This document shows positions 1-10,905 of a stretch of DNA of 64,000 nucleotides, piece after piece. The notes under the pieces were generated by a model, which saw only the letters and a program-made list of their open reading frames with translations, was not told the origin of the DNA and did no database searches. The position numbers and the translations under genes are program-made. Origin of the DNA: Zea mays (Eukaryota; Streptophyta; Magnoliopsida; Poales; Poaceae); contig NC_050099.1 of assembly GCF_902167145.1 (NCBI RefSeq), forward strand, positions 9,438,434 through 9,502,433, given 5' to 3'. Each line of letters starts with the position of its first letter. The first letter of the stretch is position 1.

Positions 1-1258
1 GTGCAGGAGTAGGCGCGGCCAGATACTGAGAAAAACCCTGCATCGGCACGAACTGAGAAGTCCCAGGCACATAGAGCTGCTGCGGAGGAAGAGGAACTGA
101 AAATTGCTGCTCAGCACTTGACATCATGTTGATAGTGCCCTGAGAAGAGGAGGAAGTCACCGGGTCCCATCTAAGCTTCCCATTAGGATTCCTCCTACAC
201 ACCACATCCTTGTGGTCCTGACTACAGATAGATCACCTGCCACTCCACTGGCACTCTGCACGGCGATGCGCATCTCCACAACGGAAACACACCAGCCCCA
301 GCCCGGGCTTAGGAACAGCCCAAAACCTCTGAGTACTTCCTCCCGAAGTACCCGAGTCAGAAGATTTGCCACGGTAAGGATGGTGGCGCTGATGCTGAGA
401 CTTGCCCCTCTTGTGGGCTGGACCTCCAGTGTTCCCCCTCCTCGCGTCCTGGCCACGAGGCAGATCAACCCCCGAAGACTTCTACGACTCCATGGTATAC
501 TGGTGCTGCATCTCCACACCCAGTGCCTGCTCCACTGTAGTATGGAAGTCCACCAACGGAAAGGCTCCCAAGGCATGCCTGATAGAGGGTTTCAGGCCTT
601 GACAAAACTGGCTCGCCTTCTCCATCTCATTATAAGCCACATTAGGGACAAAGCGGACCATCTTGTTGAAGCCCACTTCATACTGTGTGATAGACTTCTT
701 CTCTTGCTTGAAAGACTGCAAATCAATCTTCATTTTCTCCAGGAAGGTGACCGGGTAGAACCTCCTTTCAAACTGCCTGATGAAGACATCCCAAGACAGG
801 ACTCCTGATGAGGAGGAGTGCGCTGCCTGCACGCATCTCCACCAAATTTGAGCCTCTCCCTTCAGTAGTTGTGTGCCAAAGCGAACGCGATCACCATACA
901 CAATCTCAAAGACATTCATCTTATCCTCCACGTAAGTTAGCCAATCCGCTGCCTCGACCGGAGTACCACTGCCATCATAAGTATCCAGCTTCATGCCCAT
1001 CCACTTCATCAGAGAAAGACCACTGACTCGAAGAGGCACCTCGGCCTCGCCACCTGGAGTAGCACTCGCAGGGACAGCGTCCCCGGGCACCCCTCCACCA
1101 CCAGCACCCTGAGCAGCACCCGTAGGGGCAACAAGAATAGCCTGTCTCAGAATGGCCAACTCCTACTGCATGGCCTGCATCGCGGCTAACATTGCCACCG
1201 GACTCATCGGGTCCCCACTAGGAACTTGCGAACTACTCCGAGCCCTACGAGGCGGCAT
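1..1258 (-). pseudogene. gag: gag pseudogene of Element I (capsid/nucleocapsid)
   Basis: The frame opens at ATG 1258 (MPPRRARSSS) and stays in one frame to the window edge. It is broken by TAG at 1163-1165, TAG at 482-484 and TGA at 235-237; each can be explained by a C-to-T change in CAG or CGA. The middle carries the retrotransposon gag capsid domain, with WLTYVEDKMNVF near its start, an IWWR tryptophan pair and a QFERRFYP motif. The nucleocapsid follows with a zinc knuckle C-x2-C-x3-H-x4-C, one residue shorter than the usual CX2CX4HX4C, and then a Cys/His-rich stretch (CSQDHKDVVC). Gag would form the particle and bind genomic RNA. The frame runs off the window towards protease, so how pol is attached is not visible. 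Confidence 0.85.
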
Positions 1259-1435
1259 AGCTGCAGCCACAGGGGTGAGAATAATAAGTAAATAAGATTG
1301 TCATAGCATTTCTTCAGATGATGTCAAACTAGCACAGACAATAACATACATATCAATAGTAAAGCAGAAAACCCATCCTACATGTGCGGTGTGTCAATTT
1401 ATTGTTATTCCAGTTGCTAGGACCTACAACCTATC

Positions 1436-1447
1436 GCTTTGATACCA
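1436..1447 (-). other. Primer-binding site of Element I
   Basis: On the minus strand this reads TGGTATCAAAGC, two bases after the LTR end. It matches the 3' end of plant initiator tRNA-Met with one mismatch (A for G). It would prime minus-strand DNA synthesis, and it fixes both the element's orientation and the LTR edge at 1450. Confidence 0.85.
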
Positions 1448-1449
1448 AC

Positions 1450-3806
1450 TGTAACACCCCCACTGATCCCACACATTGGATGTTACCAAATACCCTTCCC
1501 ACTAAACTTATGCAACACAAGAAATGAAATAAAGAGAGAAAGTATTGCAAAATCCGGCAACACCTCCCTTGAAAGAAGCATAACAAGGGGGGAAACATGG
1601 AGTTCATACAGGATATAAAAGACAGATAATTCACATAGTAGAATCTAAATGCAAAAGTAGTAAAACACATTCATGACCAAATAAAAGGATAGGTAACTCA
1701 GCCCACCCCAAAAACAGCTCAACCACCATGAAAAGCTAGAACATAATAATTCCTTAGACTTGACCCTCCCTAATTAACAACATTATTAAGCAGTGGTTCC
1801 TTTATTAAAGGTGTAGTGGCCATGCTGCTACATCCCTCTTTTCCCAAAGCAGAAATCAGGTGCCTGCATCAAACAATGCAAGAGTGAGATGACACATCTC
1901 AGCAAGTAAACAGAGCAAACAACAATTGGACAATGTAAACCAACTGTGCTTAAAAAACCACGTAGTTCAAAACTTCCTTCTAGAATATTAATTTGCAGCA
2001 AGTAAGCAAATAACTAATTACTTAACGCCAAAATGAATCACAATGTAAAGATCCACACTATCCACATCCACATAATAGATTCCACACCTCTCCCATTAAT
2101 GCACATGGCTACAGATGCATAATGACTTCTGCCTTCATATCTCTAAGGATATGAAGCTGCATCATACCCCTTCTCGGGCAACATATGATGCTCAATGTAC
2201 CAGTATGGTTGGACCATAAGATCACGACGAACTTCCATGCAATGAATAATGAATGCATTATGCATGACAACAACATGAGTTCTTCCCAAATAAAATGTGC
2301 TAGACATATACTTCCACCCATTCCACATAATAAACCACTTGAGTAACATGATCAAACCACAAACTCAACATATGTAATCAATAAAACATGAATATCTTCA
2401 AACGATGGTACTTAATTAAAAATATGAATACAAACATAACAGCACAACATAATCAAGTATAAGACTCTTCATTCAACAGATGGAATAACCATCACTGTTT
2501 TACTTGCCTTCACCGGAAGTTTGGGCAAATCTCTAAATACGATCCGGAAGTCCACCATCTATTTTTGACACACAACTTAGTGCACCAATTTCACATAATA
2601 AGCCTCAAAAACAACGCCGCACCTACGCGCAATCTCAAACCCCGCCACAGGTAACAATTCTCCCTACACCCACCAAACTGCAGTGGCGCTGCTTAACAAT
2701 TCCATAACTTTAAAATTAAGACAGCAGTGGTGACAAACAAAAACTCCAGAGACATCTACATAAAATTCTCCACAAGTTTTCTATACAATTTATGATTAAA
2801 TTCCAACATCTAATTACCCCAAAACGGTCCACAAGATAAACCCTGCAATCTGTTTTTTTTTCTCTTTTGGGCAGCGACATACCCGGATTCAAACAGCGAT
2901 AACTTTTAAAATATAATTCCAAATCAAGCGCATAAGTACTTGTTGGAAAGGTAAGACAAAGCCTTAAATGATTTTCATACTGATTAACACTAATTACTCA
3001 CGAAAAATCTCCAGAAACTGCTAATACTGCTGCTGTTCGTCCACCTGAAAATCAGTTTTTTTGGACAGCCACATACCCGGATTCAAACGGCGATATCTTT
3101 TAATTTATAACTCCAAATTGAGCACGTAAATACTCGTTGGAAAGGTATGCTAAAGTTCTACATGATTCTCAAACTGATTCTCATTAATTTTCCACGAAAA
3201 ATGCCCAGAAACTGCTAGAACTACTGCTGTTCGTCCACCCCCTAAAATTCTGGACAGCCCCTCTACCAAATCGCATACTCAACATCTAATCAATTGGTTT
3301 GCAGCACAAATGAACAAGAGATAAACACAAAAATCACCTTGGATTCTTCCCTTTGTCCTTCCTTCTTCCTCCCTCCAAACTCCAATTGAGATCGCCACAC
3401 GATGGAGAACCACGCGGGAGGGCTTCACCTTGGAGAGAGGGGGGGCGGCTAGGGTTTTGGGTGGTGTGGCAGCAATGGTTTGAGGGAGGAGGAAATGGGG
3501 GGGCGGCCAAGGCTGTGGCGGGAATGGGGAAGGGCGGCTGCACAAGGAGAGGGGGTTAGAGGAAGGGCGGCTAGGGTTAAGGGGAGATTAGTGGGCCGGA
3601 TAGAGGTTCACGGCCCAATTTGCCTACGCGACAGCTCCTGACTCCGTCGCAAGCATCTAACCAAAGAAATTCCACTATCCTACTGGTGAATGTTTTTCTT
3701 CCAAAATTTCCAAATCCCCAAAGCGCATCAACCGAATGGGGAAAAAACAAAAAACAACAAAAAAGAATAACCTCCAACTTCTCTTCTTTGCGAACCGGGT
3801 ATCACA
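1450..3806 (-). repeat. 5' LTR of Element I (about 2.36 kb)
   Basis: On the plus strand the LTR begins TGTAACACCC at 1450, next to the PBS, and is taken to end GGGTATCACA at 3806. Several blocks match the Element II/IV LTR at moderate identity: the hairpin at 2133-2156, the 'CGGGCAAC' block near 2178, a GC-AG-like donor (GAAG|GCAAG, G of the intron at 2507) and an acceptor (TGCAG, exon side 1863). The G-rich tract 3420-3560 corresponds to the U3/R part. No coding region is supported; the reading frames here are short and not shared with Element II. Confidence 0.65.
2133..2156. other. Conserved 9-bp hairpin in LTR of Element I
   Basis: The arms CTTCATATC and GATATGAAG enclose a six-base loop TCTAAG. 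The equivalent hairpins at 6092-6115 and 26943-26966 have CTTCATACC paired with GGTATGAAG. One base pair has changed on both sides (C-G to T-A), which preserves pairing. This favours a structured RNA or DNA element over chance. Confidence 0.6.
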
Positions 3807-5364
3807 AATACACCTCCTGACATCAAGCATGAACCAACATGTAATGAAGCTCAAACCAAGTCATAGATGCAATCAACACTACGATTTCACAACATCGAAT
3901 TTGGATGCAGCCATACATCAGCATCAATGTCTTAAAACGACACTCTTTTATGAAGGGGTAATATGCAGTAAACAGAACCTTTACCAACTTCAACAATTCA
4001 TTTTAATTCAATGGTGAAACATCCACACCAGATGAATGTATAAGAAGATCAAACACCTCACCTCACAGCACCACGAAACAAGTAGTTCTATTGAAACAAA
4101 ACTCCTAATCTTCCTAAACCTTGTTCTTGCCATAATGAAAAGATAATCATGTAATCTAACCTACTTTGCACCCCACCAAAAGGAAGAAAATCTACAGAAC
4201 TAATGGAGCAATAAAGCCGACAAGAAGCCAGTAACATATTGTGCGGCACAGTTCATCGAAGAAATGCCAAAAACTCTACATAGAGCATTGACAGCCCAAC
4301 AGCAACACAATACTTGCTTAACCCATGTCACTATACTTCATCTAACATCTCAACTAAGAAAAATATCCAACTAGTAAGGTTAACCTACACATAATATAAG
4401 TCTTCATCTACTATAGTGCAAAAACTTACATTTCATTCTATCATATGATGCACTCAAAGTACCAGACCTAAAGGGTCAATACTAACCCCGTAATCCTTCA
4501 CACATATGGCAAACATCTCAAGCTGATGTAAAAACCACATCATTTAGGAATAGGTGACTAACCACACACAACCAACTCTAGGCTAGGATGACTTCATTCA
4601 AACCAATAGATAAGTGGTCCAACAATGGCTCCACAAACAAGCATCGGGGAGAGAACCATCAGATCCTTAACATATTAATACATAATCAATGGATCAAGAA
4701 AATCAAATATTTTATTCTACAATTAGCATGACTAACATGCAACCACTTTAAACCACATCTAGGCTTTGTGGCTACTAAAACACACGATAGGAGAGAGACA
4801 TGTAAGCCATTTTGGCTATGTAAAGACTTCCCCCAAAATCCATATAAAAGTACCAATATTCATTTCTTTTAGAACTGTTTCTCGACATAAACAATCATTC
4901 TTTGCAAAGATAGTTGGAGTTATCCACCAACCACTCAACAACTTAAATTCAAATTGATGATTACCTTGTACCCCAAAACATGCAATTCACACTCCTCTTA
5001 GAAACATCCTCAATCAAGCATATATAACAATATTATTGTAATAAAACTCAACCATGAAAAACATGGTGAAAACAACATAGGCATACTTGTATATCACAAG
5101 CAAACTAACAACTTCAATCTCACAAATGACCAGCGATATCAACTGCATTAATAAAACAATATCAAAATTTCAGAAATAGATTATATCAAGCATTAAGCCA
5201 TAAACAACTTACCACATCACCGTAAAGGAATAGGGAAGGGTGAAATTATTGTCATCTGCACTTCAAAGACACTAATATATATCAAAGATACTTGAACCCA
5301 TACCTTTCCTATATGTGCAACTGTGTCAAATTTATCTTCAAATTGCCAAGAATCTAAAGCCTAA
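3807..5364 (-). other. Non-coding AT-rich stretch, probably Element II leader
   Basis: About 1.56 kb lies between the Element I LTR and the PBS of Element II. It is AT-rich and has no convincing coding frame, no RNA gene and no similarity I can see to other parts of the window. Because the PBS at 5365-5376 faces it, the simplest reading is the untranslated leader between PBS and gag of Element II, cut on its left by Element I. A leader this long is unusual, so inserted unrelated DNA cannot be excluded. Confidence 0.45.
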
Positions 5365-5376
5365 GCTCTGATACCA
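5365..5376 (-). other. Primer-binding site of Element II
   Basis: On the minus strand this reads TGGTATCAGAGC, a perfect match to the 3' end of initiator tRNA-Met. It lies two bases from the LTR edge at 5379. It shows that the adjoining LTR is a 5' LTR of a minus-strand element and not a solo LTR. Confidence 0.9.
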
Positions 5377-5378
5377 AC

Positions 5379-6410
5379 TGTAACACCCCGGGATCCACAA
5401 ACACCCCAGAATGCTACTAAACTACACATCTAACATTCGTATATAAAATTTCGACAGCATCTCCTTTGAAAATTGCATAAACGGGGAAGCAACAAATATA
5501 AATAGATATCATGATAAGAAAACATAATAGACATTAATAATCTGCTAGCAATGGAAAGACAACCATAACGACATGAACTAAATTAACCAGTGTGCACAAC
5601 TAATTAGAAACAAACATCCTTTGATAAGAAGCTTCTAATTAAATCATGACTGCGCCTAAGCAGCATTATTATGAGAGTGAAGGTGGATGTGCTGCTACTT
5701 CCCACTTCCCTTGATGTGCAACAAGCACCTGCATTGAGTAATGCAAGAGTGAGATGAACCTTCTCAACAAGCGAATTGTTTTGACGAGATATTTAAACCA
5801 CAAATTGAATTAATCAACATTTTAAAAGAATTACAATTAAGATCACAAAAACTTGTAGATATAGAACTCAATAGTCCCAATATAACCAATACCATCTCAT
5901 TTCCTCGAACAACCACAATAGGTTGTATAACACTTCCCTGCATCAATAATACCTGCAAATATCACTTCAATGTATGCATAGGAATGCAATGTGTAGGTAC
6001 TATGTCTTCATACCTCTGAGGGTATAAAACCACATCATCTGCAAATATCACTTCAATGAATGCATATGAATGCAATGCATATGTCCTCTGTCTTCATACC
6101 TCTAAGGGTATGAAGCCGCATCGTATCCCTCCTCGGGCAACGTATGATGCTAAGCTGTACTGGTACGGTCGGACCATAGGTCACGACCCAACTTCAGATG
6201 AAAGTGAATCATGCAATGTATATGGCATGCTGCATTTATCAATATACTTTACTTCCTTCACATACAATACAACCTCAAATAATACTTCATTTACCTTCAG
6301 ATACAATACCAACCTCAAATAATACTTTATTTACCTTCAGGGGTGTGAATTAATCTCATGAGCCATACTCGAATCATAATCATCATCAATATATGATTGA
6401 GCATCAGTAT
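5379..6410 (-). repeat. 5' LTR of Element II, PBS-proximal part
   Basis: This begins TGTAACACCCC at 5379 and is the reverse complement, with few differences, of the right-hand 1 kb of solo LTR 25098-27680. It is interrupted after AGTAT (6406-6410), the target duplicated by Element III, and resumes at 21170. It contains an 86-bp tandem duplication: the block starting CTGCAAATATC at 5953 is repeated at 6039. It also has a conserved hairpin at 6092-6115 and an acceptor-like TGCAG whose exon side is 5728. Confidence 0.92.
6092..6115. other. Conserved 9-bp hairpin in LTR of Element II
   Basis: Arms CTTCATACC and GGTATGAAG pair perfectly around a TCTAAG loop. A degenerate second copy lies 86 bp upstream (from 6006) in the tandem duplication. 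The Element I counterpart carries a compensatory pair change. Confidence 0.6.
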
Positions 6411-6722
6411 TGTGGCGGAACCGCCTGAATTATTCCAACTTAAGTGCCTAAGTCCCACCTTAGAGGTTAGACCACACTTAAATAGGAATAACTCGTCAGT
6501 CCCTCGGATCTAGTCCGACGAGGCCACTAACAGGATCAAGTACCACGTACTCACTCAATGGTGAGGCACAGAGCAAATACAATAAAACATAAAACAAACA
6601 TAAAAGAGTATCAAATTTATTACATCATCATCGGAGTTTTAGCAAAAGTAGTGACCATTGTTCGGAATGCAGCGGAATAAAACTAACGTTAAATAAATGG
6701 AGAGATGGGGAAGCCTGTCCCA

Positions 6723-7930
6723 TCACTCCTCATGCTCCTCCTCCGCCGAGGTAGGGTCCCACTCGACTGTCCAACCCGGTGGCAAGGTGGACGGCCAAGT
6801 CACTCCAACAACCATGTCCTCCAGAGAACCTGTAAAATTATGCCACAAGCAAGGCTGAGTATACTAATACTCAGCTAGACTTACCCGGTGTGAGGAGTCT
6901 ACTCCTCTACCTCTAGACATGCAGCTCTTTGGCTGAGGGGTTTGCTTGCCAAAAGCACTAGCTGAGTCTAAAAATCAAGTTTTAGCTTTTTCAAGTTTTA
7001 GTGTGACTCTCTTAAGACTAAATGTGTACCTATCTAATCATACATGGTATCAAACATTTAGCAATCAACCACTTTTGCCAAGTCATCACATTTCCACTTG
7101 TTACTCAATGTAGCAGCATGGATCAAGCAGTCTCATTAGCTGCGAGAAGCAGACGATTCGAATCGAGTTTTAACCTTGCAAGGTAAACCAAAACACATGA
7201 CATGGCGAGGCACTCCGTCCCCACACACATCAACTGTCCCCATCGATTCCCTGGCAACAGATCAGGGCTCACCGCCTTGGCGTACAATGCCTCACTGACC
7301 CCGACTGCCGTCATGCACTGACCGCACTTGTACCCACCATAACCGAAATGGGAGACCATGTCTCAGGTCACGTGAGGGGCACAGTCTGCGGGCACGTTCA
7401 CTCAGGTACTAGGCTTACCGATTTACCATATTTCTCGGCATGTGCTTAGTACGATCAAACGCTTGACACACGGTACCACACCTTAATCCTTATTCCAATT
7501 TCCATCTCGTAGACAACCAATCCCCATGGATCGTTGTCCACAGACCAACATCATTCCGATATGAAAATGGATGCAACCAATTCCTGACCTCGCGCGAGTG
7601 CTAGAAAAATCACTCGACTTCTACCGAGATCCCTAATTAGTAAAGCAGCTACTCGACCTAGCATACTAGTATCCATCTCAAAAGGAATCCTGAGTTCATG
7701 CAACTAGGGTTTCAGACAACTCCTACACTTAAGTGCATAGTACATACCTACAAACATTAAGTGTAGTAAAATAGCATATATAAACGGTTATGCATAAAAT
7801 CGGGGCTTGCCTTCCAAGGCTGGGGTAGGAAGATCCTCAATGGCAGGCTCTGGTGCTGGATCCTGGGCTACTTCCTGAGCAACTCCTTGCTCCGGCACGA
7901 GGATGTACTCCCCGTCAGCGAGATTACAAT
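6723..7930 (-). other. Putative split mini-ORF in 3' LTR of Element III
   Basis: Block A (7930-7811, 120 nt) follows ATAG and ends at GAAG|GCAAGC. Block B (6829-6723, 107 nt) follows TTTACAG and ends in TGA. If joined as a 981-nt GC-AG intron the phase is 1 at both edges and the reading frame is continuous. Block A encodes a proline/acid-rich peptide with DGEYILVPEQG. Block B encodes GWTVEWDP and ends EEEHEE. The peptide has no Lys or Arg. Lengths equal those in the 5' LTR (18445-17240) and in Element VIII (62228-63420). I saw no ATG in frame directly before block A, so the initiating exon is unresolved. Splicing is inferred, not shown. Confidence 0.5.
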
Positions 7931-9790
7931 CTATCGAATGTAATGCATGAGACATATGTATAAATATGACATGAACCTTTGTAAGGGCTATGCATAGTAA
8001 AACAATATTAAGTCTAGTGTTTCCCTAAGGTTTCTTTTTGATATCCTTAAGGGCTTTGTACTTTCATCTATTTCTCCTCAAGGTTTCCCTTTTCTTTCTT
8101 TTGTGCTTCTTATTAAGCATTTTGAACTATGAGGGTTAGGTAACATTTTCCAAAAAATGTTATAAAAATTACAGTGGGTAAACATTAACATTTGTGGGCC
8201 CTCCCAAAAATTTGAGGTGGATATAAATTCAGATACTACCTGTGCAAAATTAACAAGAACAAGTGTAAAAGGGCATTTTACACTATAGATATGATTTAAG
8301 CGAGGTTTCTATACCAAATTTTATTTTTGTCCAGATTCATAGGTGATATTAGGTCTCTGTGTTAAAAATCACAGAAAAAGACCTACTGGATATTTAGCTG
8401 TGAATTTCTAAAGTTTAATGCCAGAAAGGTACTTATAACTAACTTGTTATTTGAAAAATATTAAACAACAGAACTCATATTTTTCCTATGTTTATAATAA
8501 CAAAGTATTAGTTATCCCATGGTTTGGGGTGTTTTCTCCTCAGGATGATTTTTCTAAGATTTTCCTAAGTTTTCATTGTTTTTATATAATAAAAGGTATC
8601 CCAATTATTTTGTACTAAACAAGGGTCTAATAAAATTTTCCAGTGAACTTCACTGAATAAGTGAGCCAACAAAAATGTGGTTGCTTCCTGGTTCTTGTTT
8701 TTGACTACCTTTTCTCTTTTCTTTAACTTTGAGCAAAAATGATTTTAAATGGTAAAACCTACCTTAATTTGGTGCACTGAGGGGTTTACTATTTTTATAC
8801 AGATTAGGGGGTGACTAAGTACTTCTCTGATTTTTCTTAACCTCAGTCTAATAGTGTAACTATTTTCCCTCTATTATTTAGCTTTTGTTCAATTCAATAT
8901 TTAATTCCAAACTTTAAATTCTTCTGCAATACTAAGGGGGTTTTGCATTTTTCTTAGGTAGTTTACATTATGTAGAGTCAGACAAAATTGGTTTGACCAA
9001 ATTTTGTTGAATAAAACTGAAGTTATGCATTTTACAAGTTCTGTTTGTAATTAAATTAGAAATATTAAAAAGGTTTTCTGGAAAACCAGTTTACACCGAG
9101 GACCCTGGGCTTTTCTTAAACCAATCCTTCAACTTATACCCTTGCGCCACTATTCATTTGAGTCTCTGACAGTTCAAAAATCCCCTCGACTTTCTTTCCT
9201 TCTTCCCCGAGGCCCCTCCCCCCTTTTGAACAGTACCCGCGGAAGTAATTAGGGTGGCGCGACTTACCGGCGGCGAGGGAGGTCCGGTGAAGGACGGGGT
9301 TGGCTCCGGGAAGTCTCTGTGGTCACGTCGAGGTACGGCTTGCCGTCGGTGATGGCTGGAATCGGCCGGTCCACGAGCACAGGCGGGCAGGCTCGTCGGC
9401 AGCGAGTGCTCCGGCCTATCCACGGCGATATAGGTTAATCCAAGGGCACGAGAAGCTTCACGGGGTGCTAATGAGTCGACCCGTGCAAGGAATCGAAGAA
9501 TAACTCACTGTGGAGCTCGGTCCACGTACGCCGGCGCTCGGGTGAAGTTTAGCGACCTTGATTCGGCGTCTCCGGTGAGGTAGAGTCCAATTCCTCGCTC
9601 GGGGAGCTTCACCGGGACACGTAGAGTCTACTCTGAGGGTTGGATGGGGATGGGAATGGCTGCCCTGGGCGGTCTACAGTGGTGGGGGTTTGGGCGGTCG
9701 CTGGCACGCCGTGTACAGGCAAACGCCGGTGATCCCTGGCTCCAGTGAGGTTGAGAGCGCGCGGGGGAGTACGGCTGAAGCTTCGGCTGG

Positions 9791-9799
9791 CTTTATAGG
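9791..9799 (-). promoter_or_regulatory. TATA box of the Element III LTR (3' copy)
   Basis: On the minus strand this reads CCTATAAAG within a GC-rich tract, in the same place as CTATAAAA in the Element VIII LTR (60261). The 5' LTR copy near 20301-20310 reads GCATAAAGC, so the promoter of the working 5' LTR has lost the consensus TATA. Transcription would start some 30 bp downstream, but that start is not visible. Confidence 0.6.
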
Positions 9800-10655
9800 C
9801 GCGTGAGTGGGCAGGGGACACAGGCGTGGCTCAGCACAGCGCGAGGCATGCGGGGTTGGGCGCTGGGCGTGCTCTGGCGCGTCCAGGGCGCGTCGAACAC
9901 GTGGAAGTGTTCTTCTGCCCTTCTTCCACAGCTCGCCGAGATCGCAAGCGTGCGAATCTTTGCAAAAATCCGGCGCAAGCCTCCTCCTGGCACCTATGGC
10001 TATCTCTTGTATGTGAGTTCCATGGGGAGATAAGCCCTAGGTCAGAAGATTTTGGGATGCCAAATCTGGCTTGTCTCCCTGTCCACTCCGCGACAAAAGA
10101 GATGCCAAAACATGTCAAATGAAATTGGCTCGGTTTCAAACTTTTCCAGTGGGTGCACTAGGTGGTTTGGCAACTTTTTGGTATTCAGACGAAGTGGTTT
10201 TGGCGCCAGTTACTAAGTGAACACGTTTGATCATTAGATTACGGTTAGATTTTGACTTAGAGTATTAGAGAGCTCTAGTGTGCTCTCTACTCAAGGGTGA
10301 ATTTGGGGTCTTTAAGGGGTCTTTTTGTAATGTTTTTCCCTCTACATTTTGTAGGTTATAATGTTACTTAAACTTTGGTCAAGGATTTGAATCAAGATTT
10401 GGGCAACTTGATTAACTTATCCACTAATCCCTTTCTTGGAAGTCTAGTGCCCTTAGGTGTCTTAGGGTTTAACCTCTTTGGCTCAAGATGACAATTGTTC
10501 AAGGTGTTTGGGTGAAGCTTTTGTCATTAACATTTCTTAGCTAAACCATGTTTCCAAGGTTCTAGGTGCTCCTTCTCCTCCACTTAACCACATGTGATAA
10601 CAAGTCACCAGTGCCTATATGAAGCCAGTGTCTTGGTAACACCTGAGGTGTTACA

Positions 10656-10905
10656 ACCCTCCCCCTTAAAGGAATCTCGCCCCAAGATTTGGGTAGGGAT
10701 CCTTTAGAGTGGTACCAAGAAGATGGGTTGGGTGATGTAGATTCTTTAAGCCAAGTTTCTCTATTTAACTACTCTTCAATGTCATCCTCTTTGCAACTTC
10801 AGAAGGAAGTCCTTTTTGATTTCTTTCCACAATTTACTCTACTCTTAACCACTAGGTTTTTCTCATATTTAGATTCAAAGGGCAGGTGAGGGTGAGGTTT
10901 TGGGA
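10656..10905 (-). other. Polypurine tract and 3' untranslated region of Element III
   Basis: Next to the 3' LTR the minus strand reads TTTAAGGGGGAGGGT, a polypurine tract that would prime plus-strand DNA synthesis. The remaining 230 bases up to the pol stop hold no coding signal. A 'TTGGGGCGAGATTCC' block here is also present in variant form beside the LTR of Element V (32200-32215), which supports common ancestry of the two elements. Confidence 0.75.

Larger units (their letters stand above)
1..3806 (-). mobile_element. Element I: Ty3/gypsy chromovirus-like LTR retrotransposon, 5' part only
   Basis: This is the 5' portion of a minus-strand LTR retrotransposon whose pol and 3' LTR lie beyond the left edge. 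Read from right to left it shows a 5' LTR (3806-1450), a PBS (1447-1436), a short leader and a decayed gag (1258-1). It sits inside the untranslated leader of Element II, so it is the younger of the two. The right LTR boundary at 3806 rests only on the terminal pattern TGTGATACCC read on the minus strand, so it could be off by some bases. Its LTR is a diverged relative of those of Elements II and IV. No TSD can be checked because the other end is missing. Confidence 0.75.
6411..10655 (-). repeat. 3' LTR of Element III (4,245 bp)
   Basis: On the plus strand it runs from TGTGGCGGAACC to GGTGTTACA and pairs with the 5' LTR at 16928-21164, with only scattered substitutions and small indels. In element orientation it starts with a perfect inverted repeat, GTAACACC-TCA-GGTGTTAC. 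It then has a GC-rich U3/R section (about 10130-9180) with a TATA box, a long AT-rich stretch, and two short coding-like blocks at 7930-7811 and 6829-6723. It is also homologous, in reverse orientation, to the LTR of Element VIII. Confidence 0.95.

Noticed and set aside
212..808. Open frame of 198 codons on the plus strand
   Set aside because: It is the antisense shadow of the Element I gag; composition and motifs belong to the minus strand.
5365..5376. Possible tRNA gene remnants at the TGGTATC motifs
   Set aside because: Only 12-18 bases complementary to a tRNA 3' end are present, directly beside LTRs. These are primer-binding sites, not tRNA genes.
6056..6322. Open frame antisense to the Element II LTR, also seen at 27002-26775 in the solo LTR
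   Set aside because: It is open in two copies of one LTR family, but the diverged Element I LTR has stops in the same place. The conserved hairpin explains the similarity better than coding.
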